Origin: CAMYJH01 sp041589735
GTDB taxonomy: Bacteria > Pseudomonadota > Gammaproteobacteria > HK1
Assembly: GCA_041589735.1 (NCBI GenBank)
Contig: JBFHVA010000141.1
Coordinates: forward strand, 1-9,388
Reading direction: 5' to 3'
Length of the DNA stretch: 9,388 nt
The translations under genes and the position numbers were made by a program. This document shows, one piece after another, positions 1-6,781 of the stretch (positions are counted from its first letter, which is position 1; each line of letters begins with the position of its first letter). The notes below the pieces were generated by a model. That model was not told the DNA's origin. It ran no database searches and saw only the letters and a program-made list of their open reading frames with translations.

Positions 1-954
1 GATCGTTTTGGCCGTATTTTCGAGCACGCCGATAATGCGGTAGGCGCGCTCCACCTCCACCTGGTTGAGGCGCTCGTTGATGGCGGCCATGTCGCTGGCG
101 CGCTTGGACTCGAAGCGTTCTTTGAGCGCCTGATCCTCGATGACAATGGACGCCTCCGGATCGTAGATGGTGTAGAAGCGCCCGGCGGTCAGGCCCCGCT
201 GCGCCAGTGCGCGCTGCCAGGCGGCAAACACTTCCTCCGGGTTGTCCTCGCGCGCGGCGTTGTCGATCTGGTTGAGGATGTAGAGGAACTTGGTGGAGTC
301 GTGACGGTGGATGGTTTCGGTCACCAGGTGTTCCAGGGTGTCCTGCATGGCGCCCGGCTCCGGATGACGCGCATCGAAAAACACCAGCACCAGATCCGAC
401 AGGTCGATGATGTGGTCAGTGATGCGAAGAGTCGAGGTTCGCTGCTCGTCGGCATCGAATCCAGGAGAGTCGATAAGGATCTTTCCCCGAAGCTGCTCGC
501 TGGGACAGGTCTTGAGCTGCAGGTAGGCGTCCACCCGGGCGCCTTCCCCCTCAGCCACCTCCTCGATGCTTCGACTCATCTGGTAAAAGGGAAAGCGCGG
601 ATCCGCGTCCAGCGCCCGCCCCGGCAGGGTGCGGCTGGTATGCTCACTGCTGAAGCAGATCACGGTGAACTTGTCGTCCACCGCCTGGTTGCCGGTCGAC
701 TGCAGCTTGCGGCCCAGGTAGTAGTTGACGAAGGTAGACTTGCCGCTGGAGAAGGTCCCCAGGATGGAGATCATGGGCCACCACGGCACCCGGGTGGCAA
801 TGGATTCGTGGCGGGGCAGGCAGCCCAGCCTGTACGCGATCTTGTCCAGCCGCCGGAAAGACTTGACGATCTCCAGGAGAACGGGGTTCTCCTGTTCCAG
901 GTGGTCCTGGAGCTTCTTTAGGTGTTTTTTGAGTTGTAGCGCGTTTTCAAACAT
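1..954 (-). CDS. Dynamin-like large GTPase, N-terminal part (runs off left edge)
   Basis: The minus-strand frame is open for 318 codons from an ATG at 954 to the window edge, so the C-terminus is missing. Residues 1-45 are charged and helical with many Lys, Leu and Glu, suggesting a coiled coil. The GTPase motifs follow: P-loop GTFSSGKS at residues 66-73, G3 motif DSPG at 162-165 and G4-type motif NQID at 228-231. This pattern fits the bacterial dynamin-like family, whose members bind GTP and often remodel membranes; the substrate of this one is unknown. I chose the ATG at 954 because AGGAG lies ten bases before it. An in-frame ATG at 1008 would add 18 residues including a basic PKKKTRSRRP stretch, but has a poorer ribosome site. 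It is divergent from sfsA. The GTPase call is firm; the dynamin subfamily is less certain without the C-terminal assembly region. Confidence 0.85.
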   Translation of the reverse strand, partial: MFENALQLKKHLKKLQDHLEQENPVLLEIVKSFRRLDKIAYRLGCLPRHESIATRVPWWPMISILGTFSSGKSTFVNYYLGRKLQSTGNQAVDDKFTVICFSSEHTSRTLPGRALDADPRFPFYQMSRSIEEVAEGEGARVDAYLQLKTCPSEQLRGKILIDSPGFDADEQRTSTLRITDHIIDLSDLVLVFFDARHPEPGAMQDTLEHLVTETIHRHDSTKFLYILNQIDNAAREDNPEEVFAAWQRALAQRGLTAGRFYTIYDPEASIVIEDQALKERFESKRASDMAAINERLNQVEVERAYRIIGVLENTAKTI

Positions 955-1094
955 GGGCCGCCGGCTCCTGGTTTTTTTCTTGGGACCGGCAGACAGTCGC
1001 GCCGACATCCCCGTCTCATGAGTTTGGTGGATTCTAACACTGCCTATATATTCCCTGGCCCTGGCTCCATTTACCAGTACAAACCGCCTGTTCC

Positions 1095-1808
1095 ATGAAA
1101 TTCGACCGCCCCCTTGTTAAGGGAATTCTAAAGCGCCGATATAAACGTTTTCTTGCCGACGTGGGTCTCTCCAGCGGCGAAGCGATCACGGCCCACTGCC
1201 CCAATACCGGCTCGCTGATGGGCTGCGCCGAGCCGGGTTCCCCCGTCTGGCTCAGTCACTCGTCGAAGCCTGGAAGGAAGTACCCCTACACCTGGGAGCT
1301 GGTACAAGTTCGCGGCCGCGTAACCGTGGGCATCAACACCGGCCTGAGCAACCATCTGGTGCGCGAAGCACTCGAGTCCGGGCTGATCTCAGAGCTCCGT
1401 GGTTACGCCAGCATCCGCCGGGAAGTACGCTTTGGCGAGGAGAACAGCCGGGTGGACCTGCTGCTCGAAGACGGCAGGGAAAAGCCCGAGTGTTATGTCG
1501 AAGTGAAGAACGTCACCGCCGCGGTAGACGGCGGGGTGGCTCTTTTCCCGGACGCGGTGAGCGTTCGCGGCACCCGTCATCTGCGCGAGCTCATCAGAGT
1601 CGTCGGCAACGGCGCCCGCGCGGCGCTTTGCTTTTGCGTCCAGCGGGGCGACGTCAAAGAAGTGCGCCCGGCGGATGAGATCGACTCTGACTATGGACAA
1701 GCCCTTCGGCAGGCCATCAATGCCGGGGTCGAGGTGCTCGCCTACCGCGCCCGGGTAAATCCGAAAGGGATCCACCTCGACAAGCGCGTGCCGGTAGTTT
1801 GTCCGTGA
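1095..1808 (+). CDS. sfsA: SfsA, sugar fermentation stimulation protein homologue
   Basis: A 237-residue protein, close to the 234 residues of E. coli SfsA and alignable end to end. Visible signatures are RRYKRFLADV at 14-23, HCPNTGSLMGC at 34-44, KYPYTWELVQ at 62-71 and FPDAVSVRGTRHLREL at 151-166. Asp121 followed by the EVK at 136-138 resembles the acidic and lysine residues of a PD-(D/E)XK nuclease-like core. The family is associated with nucleic-acid binding and, in E. coli, with maltose metabolism, but its biochemical role is not settled. No clear Shine-Dalgarno sequence precedes the ATG; the start is supported by alignment to the E. coli N-terminus. It is divergent from the dynamin-like gene across 140 bases and converges on moaC. 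Identification is firm; function is inferred from the family name only. Confidence 0.95.
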   Translation: MKFDRPLVKGILKRRYKRFLADVGLSSGEAITAHCPNTGSLMGCAEPGSPVWLSHSSKPGRKYPYTWELVQVRGRVTVGINTGLSNHLVREALESGLISELRGYASIRREVRFGEENSRVDLLLEDGREKPECYVEVKNVTAAVDGGVALFPDAVSVRGTRHLRELIRVVGNGARAALCFCVQRGDVKEVRPADEIDSDYGQALRQAINAGVEVLAYRARVNPKGIHLDKRVPVVCP

Positions 1809-1818
1809 GTGGTGGAAA

Positions 1819-1853
1819 CGAAGTCCGGTACCGAAAAGTAGCTACAGACTTCG
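1819..1853. terminator. Inverted repeat between convergent sfsA and moaC, possible two-way terminator
   Basis: CGAAGTC at 1819-1825 pairs with GACTTCG at 1847-1853. Two self-complementary octamers lie inside: CGGTACCG at 1826-1833 and GTAGCTAC at 1838-1845, separated by AAAA. The element fills most of the 63-base gap between two convergent stop codons, the place expected for a shared terminator. It has no long U tract on either side, so intrinsic termination is only inferred. Confidence 0.35.
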
Positions 1854-1871
1854 GTCTCCGGCCTCGGACCC

Positions 1872-2354
1872 CTAGTCAGTCCCCCGTTTCCAGGTCCCCG
1901 ACTTGCCGCCGGTTTTCTTCAGCAATCGGATACCGGTCATGGTCATGCCCCGGTCCACCGCCTTGCACATGTCGTAAACCGTGAGCAGCGCGACCTGCAC
2001 CGCGGTCAGCGCTTCCATCTCAACGCCGGTGCGGGACACGGTCTCCACGGTTGCCTTGCAGCTCACCGCGCCTTCGTCCGAGAGCGTCTCCAGCACCACC
2101 TCCACTTTGGACAGCATCAGGGGATGACACAGCGGCACCAGCTCCGAGGTTCTCTTCGCCGCCATGATGCCGGCCACCCGGGCGACCGCGAGCACATCGC
2201 CCTTGCGGTGCTCGCCAGCGGTGATCAGACGCAGGGTTTCCTCAGCCATGAGAATGCGTCCCTCGGCCACGGCCACGCGGCGGGTCTCGGCTTTCTCGCC
2301 CACATCCACCATGTGGGCGTCTCCGGCTCGGTTGAAATGGGTCAGTCGGCTCAT
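1872..2354 (-). CDS. moaC: Cyclic pyranopterin monophosphate synthase MoaC
   Basis: MoaC converts the MoaA product into cyclic pyranopterin monophosphate, the second step of molybdenum cofactor synthesis in the cytoplasm. The 160-residue protein is full length (161 in E. coli) and begins and ends at the family positions. Conserved residues fall at E. coli numbering: Lys51 in the HRKGDV block, His77 in PLCHPLMLSKVEV, Glu112 and Glu114 in GVEMEALTA, and Asp128 and Lys131 in YDMCKAV. The C-terminal LLKKTGGKSG is also typical. It is divergent from moaD across 141 bases, an unusual split of a pathway often encoded as moaABCDE. There is no recognisable Shine-Dalgarno sequence before the ATG; instead a strong multi-step hairpin ends four bases upstream. 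Confidence 0.97.
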   Translation of the reverse strand: MSRLTHFNRAGDAHMVDVGEKAETRRVAVAEGRILMAEETLRLITAGEHRKGDVLAVARVAGIMAAKRTSELVPLCHPLMLSKVEVVLETLSDEGAVSCKATVETVSRTGVEMEALTAVQVALLTVYDMCKAVDRGMTMTGIRLLKKTGGKSGTWKRGTD

Positions 2355-2358
2355 GGCT

Positions 2359-2412
2359 GGTTTTGGAAAAGCCGCTCACTGGCGGATACGCCGACACAGT
2401 GTAGCGGAAACC
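2359..2412 (-). promoter_or_regulatory. Structured moaC leader hairpin
   Basis: Read on the moaC strand, stem segments nest as follows: GGTTT with AAACC, then CCGCT with AGCGG, then CACTG with CAGTG, then GCG with CGC closing a TATC loop. The structure ends four bases before the moaC ATG, and no Shine-Dalgarno sequence is visible. It would therefore sit where ribosomes bind. Known Moco RNA elements regulate molybdopterin operons in gammaproteobacteria, but I cannot match this one to that consensus. An alternative is a DNA operator or the end of a moaD-strand signal. Confidence 0.4.
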
Positions 2413-2495
2413 AAGGTGTACTCGGATCTGCTAAGTATCTAGGATATTGTGATCCTGTGCCGACAAAACCGTAACAGCTACGGAGATCCACTTCC

Positions 2496-2729
2496 ATGAG
2501 CGTCACCGTCCGATATTTTGCCAGCTTGAGAGAAAGTCTCGGTCGCGCCGAGGACGAGCTGGACAGCGGCGACGTCGCCACCGTGGCAGAGGTTTGGAAT
2601 GCCGTGAGCGGAGGCGAGCCGCTGCCTGGCAACGTGCTCGCCGCGGTCAATCTCACCTACGTCTCCACCGATCACCCGGTGAAAGATGGCGACGAGGTGG
2701 CCTTCTTCCCGCCGGTGACGGGCGGCTAG
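2496..2729 (+). CDS. moaD: Molybdopterin synthase small subunit MoaD (sulfur carrier)
   Basis: A 77-residue ubiquitin-fold sulfur carrier. Its C-terminus FFPPVTGG carries the Gly-Gly tail that is adenylated by MoeB and thiocarboxylated before donating sulfur to cyclic pyranopterin monophosphate in complex with MoaE. The N-terminal VRYFASLRESLG and the KDGDEVAFFPPVTGG block at 63-77 are family signatures that separate it from ThiS. GGAG at 2482-2485 lies ten bases before the ATG and sets the start. It is divergent from moaC and converges on glnD. No moaE follows; the next gene is on the opposite strand, so the partner subunit must be elsewhere. A short ATACC-TCG-GGTAT hairpin at 2771-2783 after the stop is a weak terminator candidate. 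Confidence 0.93.
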   Translation: MSVTVRYFASLRESLGRAEDELDSGDVATVAEVWNAVSGGEPLPGNVLAAVNLTYVSTDHPVKDGDEVAFFPPVTGG

Positions 2730-2792
2730 AGCGCGCAGGCTCCGGGGCCTGGGCGTGGACAGCGCCTGTCATACCTCGGGTATTTAGGATTT

Positions 2793-2884
2793 GTGGCATG
2801 TGACATGTAACGCGTAACAAGTGGGAAAGCGGTGCAAATGGCCGATGGATTCTTACTTGTCACATGTCACACGTTACTTATCAC
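2793..2884. repeat. Inverted pair of GTRACNN heptamer arrays
   Basis: The left arm, 2793-2827, is five tandem heptamers of the form GTRRSNN, for example GTGACAT, GTAACGC and GTAACAA. The right arm, 2850-2884, read on the minus strand, is again five heptamers of the form GTRAYNN or close to it, for example GTAACGT, GTGACAT and GTGACAA. A 22-base spacer separates them. The arms can pair imperfectly, with the best match in the unit pair next to the innermost one (GTAACAA against GTGACAA). The element lies between convergent moaD and glnD and its right edge touches the glnD stop codon. It may act as a two-way terminator or transcript-end stabiliser, or be a dispersed intergenic repeat. Confidence 0.7.
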
Positions 2885-5538
2885 TACTTTTCATCCACCG
2901 CCTCGATCACCGCTTTTCGGATTTCTTCGAAGCGCGAGGGGTGCAGCGGCTGGTTGTGGGTGTCGGTGACGTAGAAAATGTCCTCGGCGCGCTCGCCGAA
3001 GGTGGCGATCTTGGCGTTTTGCAGCCGCACCTTGCAGTCTGCCAGCGCCCACCCCATCCGGGCCAGAAGACCCGGCCGGTCCCGGGTCACCACGTCAATG
3101 ATGGTGCGCCGGTTATGGGGGTCTTCGCCGAAGCTCACCTCGGTTTTGAGCGGGAAATGCTTCAGCTGACGCCGCGGCATGCGCGTGTCCACCTGGCGCG
3201 CTCTGCCCGGAGACATCAGCGCCTGGTGCAGGCTCGAGGAAATTTCCTCCAGTCGGTCCTCGTCGCAGGGGCCGCTCTGGTGCATCTCATGAACCACATA
3301 AGAGTCCAGGGTCATGCCGTTGTCCGCGGTGATGATGCGCGAATCCATGATCGTAAGCCCAAGCCTTCCGAGCACCGATGTGGTGGCGGCGAACAGAAAC
3401 TCTTGGTCTTTGGCGTAAACGAACACTTCGGTTCCACCGCGCCCATTGCGCACCAGAACCAGGGGCAGGGTTTTGGCAGTCGATTTGAGAATTGCCTCCG
3501 TGTGCCAGGCAATCTCGTCGGCTGTATGGCGCAAAAAATACTCGTCGCCGAAACGCGACCAGATCCGTCGTGAACCCTTGGCAGAATCGGCCAGCAGGGT
3601 CCGCGCCTGGCTCTGTGTTTCCTCGATGAGCTCGCGGCGGTCAATGGGATTTTCCAGTCCGCGCCAAAGCGCCCGGGCCGTGGCTAGGTAAAGGTCCCGC
3701 AGCAGGGTCGCCTTCCAGTCGTTCCACAAGCTGGGACTGGTGCCGCGAATATCAGCGATGGTCAGAAGGTAGAGATAATCCAGATGATTGCGGTCACCGA
3801 CGATGGTTGCGAACTCCGTCACCACGTCCGGATCGGATATGTCCTTGCGCTGCGCCGTCAGCGACATCAGCAGATGATGGCGCACCAGCCACGACACCAG
3901 GCGGGCGTCGTATTGACTGAGTTCGTGGTTCAAGCAGAACTCCATTGCCAGCTGCGCGCCAAGCTCGGAGTGGTCTCCACCGCGGCCCTTGGCGATGTCA
4001 TGGTAAAGACCCGCAATGTAAAGCAGCTCCGGCTTGGGCAGCCGATCAAATATCTCGGCGCAAAGCGGCATCTCCTCTCGCAGCCCCTTCACCGCATAGG
4101 CGCGCAGGTTGCCTACCACCTTGAGGCTGTGCTCATCCACGGTGTAAACGTGAAACAGGTCGTACTGCATGCGACCGACCACGGCCTCGAATTCCGGTAG
4201 GTAGGCGCCGAGCACGCCATATCGATGCATTCGGTGGAGCTCGTGGGTTACGCCCTGGGGCTGCCTCAAGATCTCAAGAAACAAACTACGCGCGCGAATA
4301 TCGCTTCGGAAGGCGTCATCGATGAGACTCCGGTGCTCGCGAACCAAACGAATGGTGGACGCGCGCACGCCTCTAAGTTCCGGGTTCTGCTGCAGGATTA
4401 AAAACAGCTCCAGTAGCGCGAACGGATAACGCTTGAACACGTCCGGGCCGCTCACTTCAAGAAACCCATTCACCGACTGAAAACGTCGATTGATGCGAAG
4501 CGGCGCTTCATCCCGGCCGTCTAACAGAATGGCTTCCTGAAAAAGCTCGAGCAGCATTTCGTTCAAACGGCTCAAGTCACGGATAGTGCGGTAATAGCCG
4601 TTCATGAACTGCTCCACCGCAAGGTTGGCGTCGTCACCTTCGAAGCCGAACTGGTCAGCCAAAGTGCGCTGATAATCGAACAGCAGACGGTTCTCCTGCC
4701 GACCAGTGAGCACGTGCAGCGCGAATCGCACACGCCAGAGAAAATTCTGTCCGCTGATGAGGCTGCGGTACTCGGGCTCGGTGAGAAATCCGTGGTCAAC
4801 AAGCTCGTGAAGATGGGTGGCGCCAAAGTGGCGCTTCGCAACCCAGCCGATCATCTGAATATCCCGCAAGCCGCCCGGCCCTTCCTTGACGTTGGGCTCC
4901 AAGTTGTAGGCGGTATCGTCAAACTTGTGGTGGCGTTCCTGCTGCTCTTGCCACTTGGCCTCGAAGAAAGCCCGGCTGGGCCAAAGCTTGTCGGGTCCCG
5001 TGCGGCGCTTCATTTGAGCGAACAGCGTCTTCGCGCCGTCGAGCAGCCGGGACTCCATCAAGCCGGTGGCAACGGTGATGTCTTCCTTCGCCGCCGCCAC
5101 GCACTCTTCGACTGTGCGGACGCTGTGTCCGATCTCTATACCCAGGTCCCAGAGGAATGTGACGAAGGTTTGAATTTTCTTCTCCAGCGCCGATTCACCG
5201 CTGTCTTTTCTGAGTACCAGGATGTCCACGTCCGAGGCGGGATGCAGCTCCCCGCGTCCGTAGCCTCCTACGGCGATCAGAGCAGCGGCTCTGGTGCCGG
5301 CGAGGCCGTGGCGACGCCAGGCGGCCGTGAGGGTGTCGTCGACGACGCGCGCGCGCTCCGCTACCAGCCGGTCGGCGGGCTCGCCGTCAAGAAACCTGTC
5401 GCACAGGGATTTCTGCGTTGCCGAAAGTAAGGATCTGAATGATCTGAGTTCGGTGCCGGGATCGTTCAACCGAGAACCCAGATCGATCGAATCCGGATCG
5501 ACCTTTGCAGCGGAATCCTGAGCTGAAGATGTACTCAC
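2884..5538 (-). CDS. glnD: Bifunctional uridylyltransferase / uridylyl-removing enzyme GlnD
   Basis: GlnD uridylylates PII proteins when glutamine is low and removes UMP when glutamine is high, so it is the primary nitrogen sensor. The 884 residues match the 890 of E. coli. Domains in order: nucleotidyltransferase with GGYGRGELHPASDVDIL at 91-107 and the PGGLRDIQ block at 221-228; HD phosphohydrolase with His470 and YHDIAKG at 512-518; and two C-terminal ACT domains, about 703-775 and 812-884, that bind glutamine. All active-site motifs are intact. The start is GTG at 5538, not ATG; the frame is closed by a TAA about 30 bases upstream, and no other plausible early start exists. No clear Shine-Dalgarno sequence is seen. 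map lies upstream on the same strand, as in E. coli, with a 266-base gap. In E. coli dapD follows glnD; here moaD converges on it instead. Confidence 0.98.
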   Translation of the reverse strand: MSTSSAQDSAAKVDPDSIDLGSRLNDPGTELRSFRSLLSATQKSLCDRFLDGEPADRLVAERARVVDDTLTAAWRRHGLAGTRAAALIAVGGYGRGELHPASDVDILVLRKDSGESALEKKIQTFVTFLWDLGIEIGHSVRTVEECVAAAKEDITVATGLMESRLLDGAKTLFAQMKRRTGPDKLWPSRAFFEAKWQEQQERHHKFDDTAYNLEPNVKEGPGGLRDIQMIGWVAKRHFGATHLHELVDHGFLTEPEYRSLISGQNFLWRVRFALHVLTGRQENRLLFDYQRTLADQFGFEGDDANLAVEQFMNGYYRTIRDLSRLNEMLLELFQEAILLDGRDEAPLRINRRFQSVNGFLEVSGPDVFKRYPFALLELFLILQQNPELRGVRASTIRLVREHRSLIDDAFRSDIRARSLFLEILRQPQGVTHELHRMHRYGVLGAYLPEFEAVVGRMQYDLFHVYTVDEHSLKVVGNLRAYAVKGLREEMPLCAEIFDRLPKPELLYIAGLYHDIAKGRGGDHSELGAQLAMEFCLNHELSQYDARLVSWLVRHHLLMSLTAQRKDISDPDVVTEFATIVGDRNHLDYLYLLTIADIRGTSPSLWNDWKATLLRDLYLATARALWRGLENPIDRRELIEETQSQARTLLADSAKGSRRIWSRFGDEYFLRHTADEIAWHTEAILKSTAKTLPLVLVRNGRGGTEVFVYAKDQEFLFAATTSVLGRLGLTIMDSRIITADNGMTLDSYVVHEMHQSGPCDEDRLEEISSSLHQALMSPGRARQVDTRMPRRQLKHFPLKTEVSFGEDPHNRRTIIDVVTRDRPGLLARMGWALADCKVRLQNAKIATFGERAEDIFYVTDTHNQPLHPSRFEEIRKAVIEAVDEK

Positions 5539-5552
5539 TTGTGAAACACTAG

Positions 5553-5566
5553 AATCTGCGCAGATT
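5553..5566. promoter_or_regulatory. Perfect 14-base palindrome upstream of glnD
   Basis: AATCTGCGCAGATT is fully self-complementary and lies 14 bases upstream of the glnD GTG. A further AGATTC at 5578-5583 can pair with GAATCT at 5552-5557. The position fits an operator or a small leader hairpin for glnD. I do not recognise it as a known protein's site. Confidence 0.35.
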
Positions 5567-5605
5567 TATCGCAGCCAAGATTCTACTCTCCCCGATCTCA
5601 TGCTT

Positions 5606-5628
5606 CCCTCCCCCTTGATGGGTGAGGG
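5606..5628. repeat. GC-rich CCCTCCCCC hairpin, common intergenic repeat type
   Basis: CCCTC at 5606-5610 pairs with GAGGG at 5624-5628 and CCC at 5612-5614 with GGG at 5620-5622, around a TTGAT loop, with one mismatch. Further purine-rich AGGAGGGG and AGGAGGG runs follow to 5650. Stretches of this kind recur between genes in many proteobacteria and are usually treated as small dispersed repeats. Its role here is unknown. Confidence 0.45.
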
Positions 5629-5662
5629 ACAGGAGGGGATGAAAGGAGGGAGCGTCGAATAA

Positions 5663-5758
5663 ATGGCGGAAATTTGTAGCTTTGAAAGACTTTCTGACCG
5701 ATTGCGAAGCGAGATTGTTCGCGCGAGCGAAGTCGCAGGGTTCTTGAGCCAGCGCTAA
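5663..5758 (+). CDS. Possible 31-residue small ORF between glnD and map
   Basis: An ATG at 5663 opens a 31-codon frame ending in TAA at 5758. AGGAGGG at 5644-5650 could serve as a ribosome site, with a rather long 12-base spacer. The product begins MAEICSFERLSDRLR and is charged, with no hydrophobic segment or recognised motif. It is opposite in strand to both neighbours, and its tail overlaps the candidate map terminator. A frame this short can easily arise by chance, so this is listed only as a possibility. Confidence 0.15.
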   Translation: MAEICSFERLSDRLRSEIVRASEVAGFLSQR

Positions 5759-5776
5759 AAGATCTGCTCAAGATCT
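5757..5776 (-). terminator. Weak intrinsic terminator downstream of map
   Basis: On the minus strand AGATCT pairs with a second AGATCT around a five-base TGAGC loop and is followed directly by TTTT. It begins about 30 bases after the map stop codon. The stem has only six pairs and the U run is short, so it would be leaky; map and glnD may still share some transcription. Confidence 0.4.
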
Positions 5777-5804
5777 GAGGTCAGCACCGAAATACACAAA
5801 CAGG

Positions 5805-6572
5805 TCAGAGGTCATCGCCCGGGCGCAGAGTCAGCACTTCGACACCGTCGTCGGTGACAAGAACCGTGTGTTCCCACTGCGCTGAAAGGCTGCGGTCCTT
5901 GGTGACCACGGTCCAGCCGTCTTTGAGTGTTTTCACATAGCGCTTGCCGGCATTGACCATCGGCTCGATAGTAAAAGTCATTCCTGGTTCGAGCATCTCC
6001 CGGGTGCCCGGAGTGCCGTAATGAAGCACCTGAGGATCCTCGTGAAAGTTCCTGCCGATACCGTGGCCGCAGTATTCCCGCACCACCGAGCAGCGGTTGG
6101 ACTCTGCGTGCTTTTGGATCGCGTGGCCGATGTCACCAAGGCGCACGCCGGGTTTCACCATTTCTATACCAACGCACATGGATTCATAGGCAATACGAAC
6201 CACGCGCTTGGCAAGAATCGAGGGTTCGCCCACGAAGATCATTTTGCTGGTATCGCCGTGAAAGCCGTCTTTGATCACCGTAATGTCGATGTTGATGATG
6301 TCGCCGTCCTTGAGCGTTTTGTCCCCCGGAATGCCGTGGCAAACCTGGTGGTTGACGGAGGTGCAGATTGACTTGGGGAAACCGTGGTAATTGAGCGGCG
6401 CGGGCACCGCTTTTTGCACGTTAACGATGTAGTCGTGGCAGATGTCGTTGAGTTCGCCCGTGGTGACGCCCGGTTTGACGTGGGGCCGGATCATATGCAG
6501 CACCTCGGCGGCGAGTTGTCCCGCGATGCGCATTTTCTCGATTTCGTCAGGCGTCTTGATTTCGTAGCCCAT
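5805..6572 (-). CDS. map: Type I methionine aminopeptidase
   Basis: MetAP removes the initiator methionine from nascent proteins. From the ATG at 6572 the protein has 255 residues, near the 264 of E. coli, and starts MGYEIKTPDEIEKMR, aligning with the E. coli N-terminus. The metal-binding residues are all present: Asp96 and Asp107 in NIDITVIKDGFHGDTSK, His170 in YCGHGIGR, Glu203 in FTIEPMV and Glu234 in QWEHTVLV; His79 in VCHGIP is the substrate-contact histidine. The frame stays open upstream to 6812, which would add 80 residues, but that extension is low in family resemblance and crosses the rpsB promoter, so it is rejected. No clear Shine-Dalgarno sequence precedes the chosen ATG. The gene is divergent from rpsB and upstream of glnD, as in E. 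coli. Confidence 0.97.
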   Translation of the reverse strand: MGYEIKTPDEIEKMRIAGQLAAEVLHMIRPHVKPGVTTGELNDICHDYIVNVQKAVPAPLNYHGFPKSICTSVNHQVCHGIPGDKTLKDGDIINIDITVIKDGFHGDTSKMIFVGEPSILAKRVVRIAYESMCVGIEMVKPGVRLGDIGHAIQKHAESNRCSVVREYCGHGIGRNFHEDPQVLHYGTPGTREMLEPGMTFTIEPMVNAGKRYVKTLKDGWTVVTKDRSLSAQWEHTVLVTDDGVEVLTLRPGDDL

Positions 6573-6743
6573 GGGAGTGGATTGAGCGGACTTCAAAAAA
6601 GGCTCGAAACGGTGCCCCAGAGGCCCGTTACCGTCGCCTGCTGGGCGGCCGCTTTTGCCCCCGGCGGATTTCTGCGACCCTCGATCCGTTTTCTGAGTAC
6701 AGCGGACGTCCGTTAATTTCCTTCTTTTACCGACACTTACCGT

Positions 6744-6772
6744 TTGGCCTTTTAAAGCGTCTATGGTATAAA
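6744..6772 (+). promoter_or_regulatory. Likely sigma-70 promoter of rpsB-tsf
   Basis: TTGGCC at 6744-6749 and TATAAA at 6767-6772 are separated by 17 bases, close to the TTGACA/TATAAT consensus. Transcription would start near 6779, giving a leader of about 180 bases before rpsB. The rest of the 389-base divergent region, 6573-6743, holds the upstream part of map and a CGGACGTCCG palindrome at 6703-6712; no gene is seen in it. Confidence 0.6.
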
Positions 6773-6781
6773 GCGCGCCCT

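Noticed and set aside
301..921. 206-codon plus-strand frame opposite the dynamin-like gene
   Set aside because: The minus frame carries clear GTPase motifs; this frame is a GC-rich shadow without motifs.
1024..1050. TTGGTG and TATATA as a promoter for sfsA
   Set aside because: The spacer is only 15 bases and the -35 match is poor, so it is not called, although a promoter must lie in this divergent gap.
2793..2884. Heptamer arrays considered as a CRISPR array
   Set aside because: Units are seven bases with no unique spacers and the two arms are inverted, unlike any CRISPR array.
2821..3573. 250-codon plus-strand frame opposite the glnD 3' end
   Set aside because: It is antisense to the well-conserved GlnD ACT and linker regions and shows no recognisable domain.
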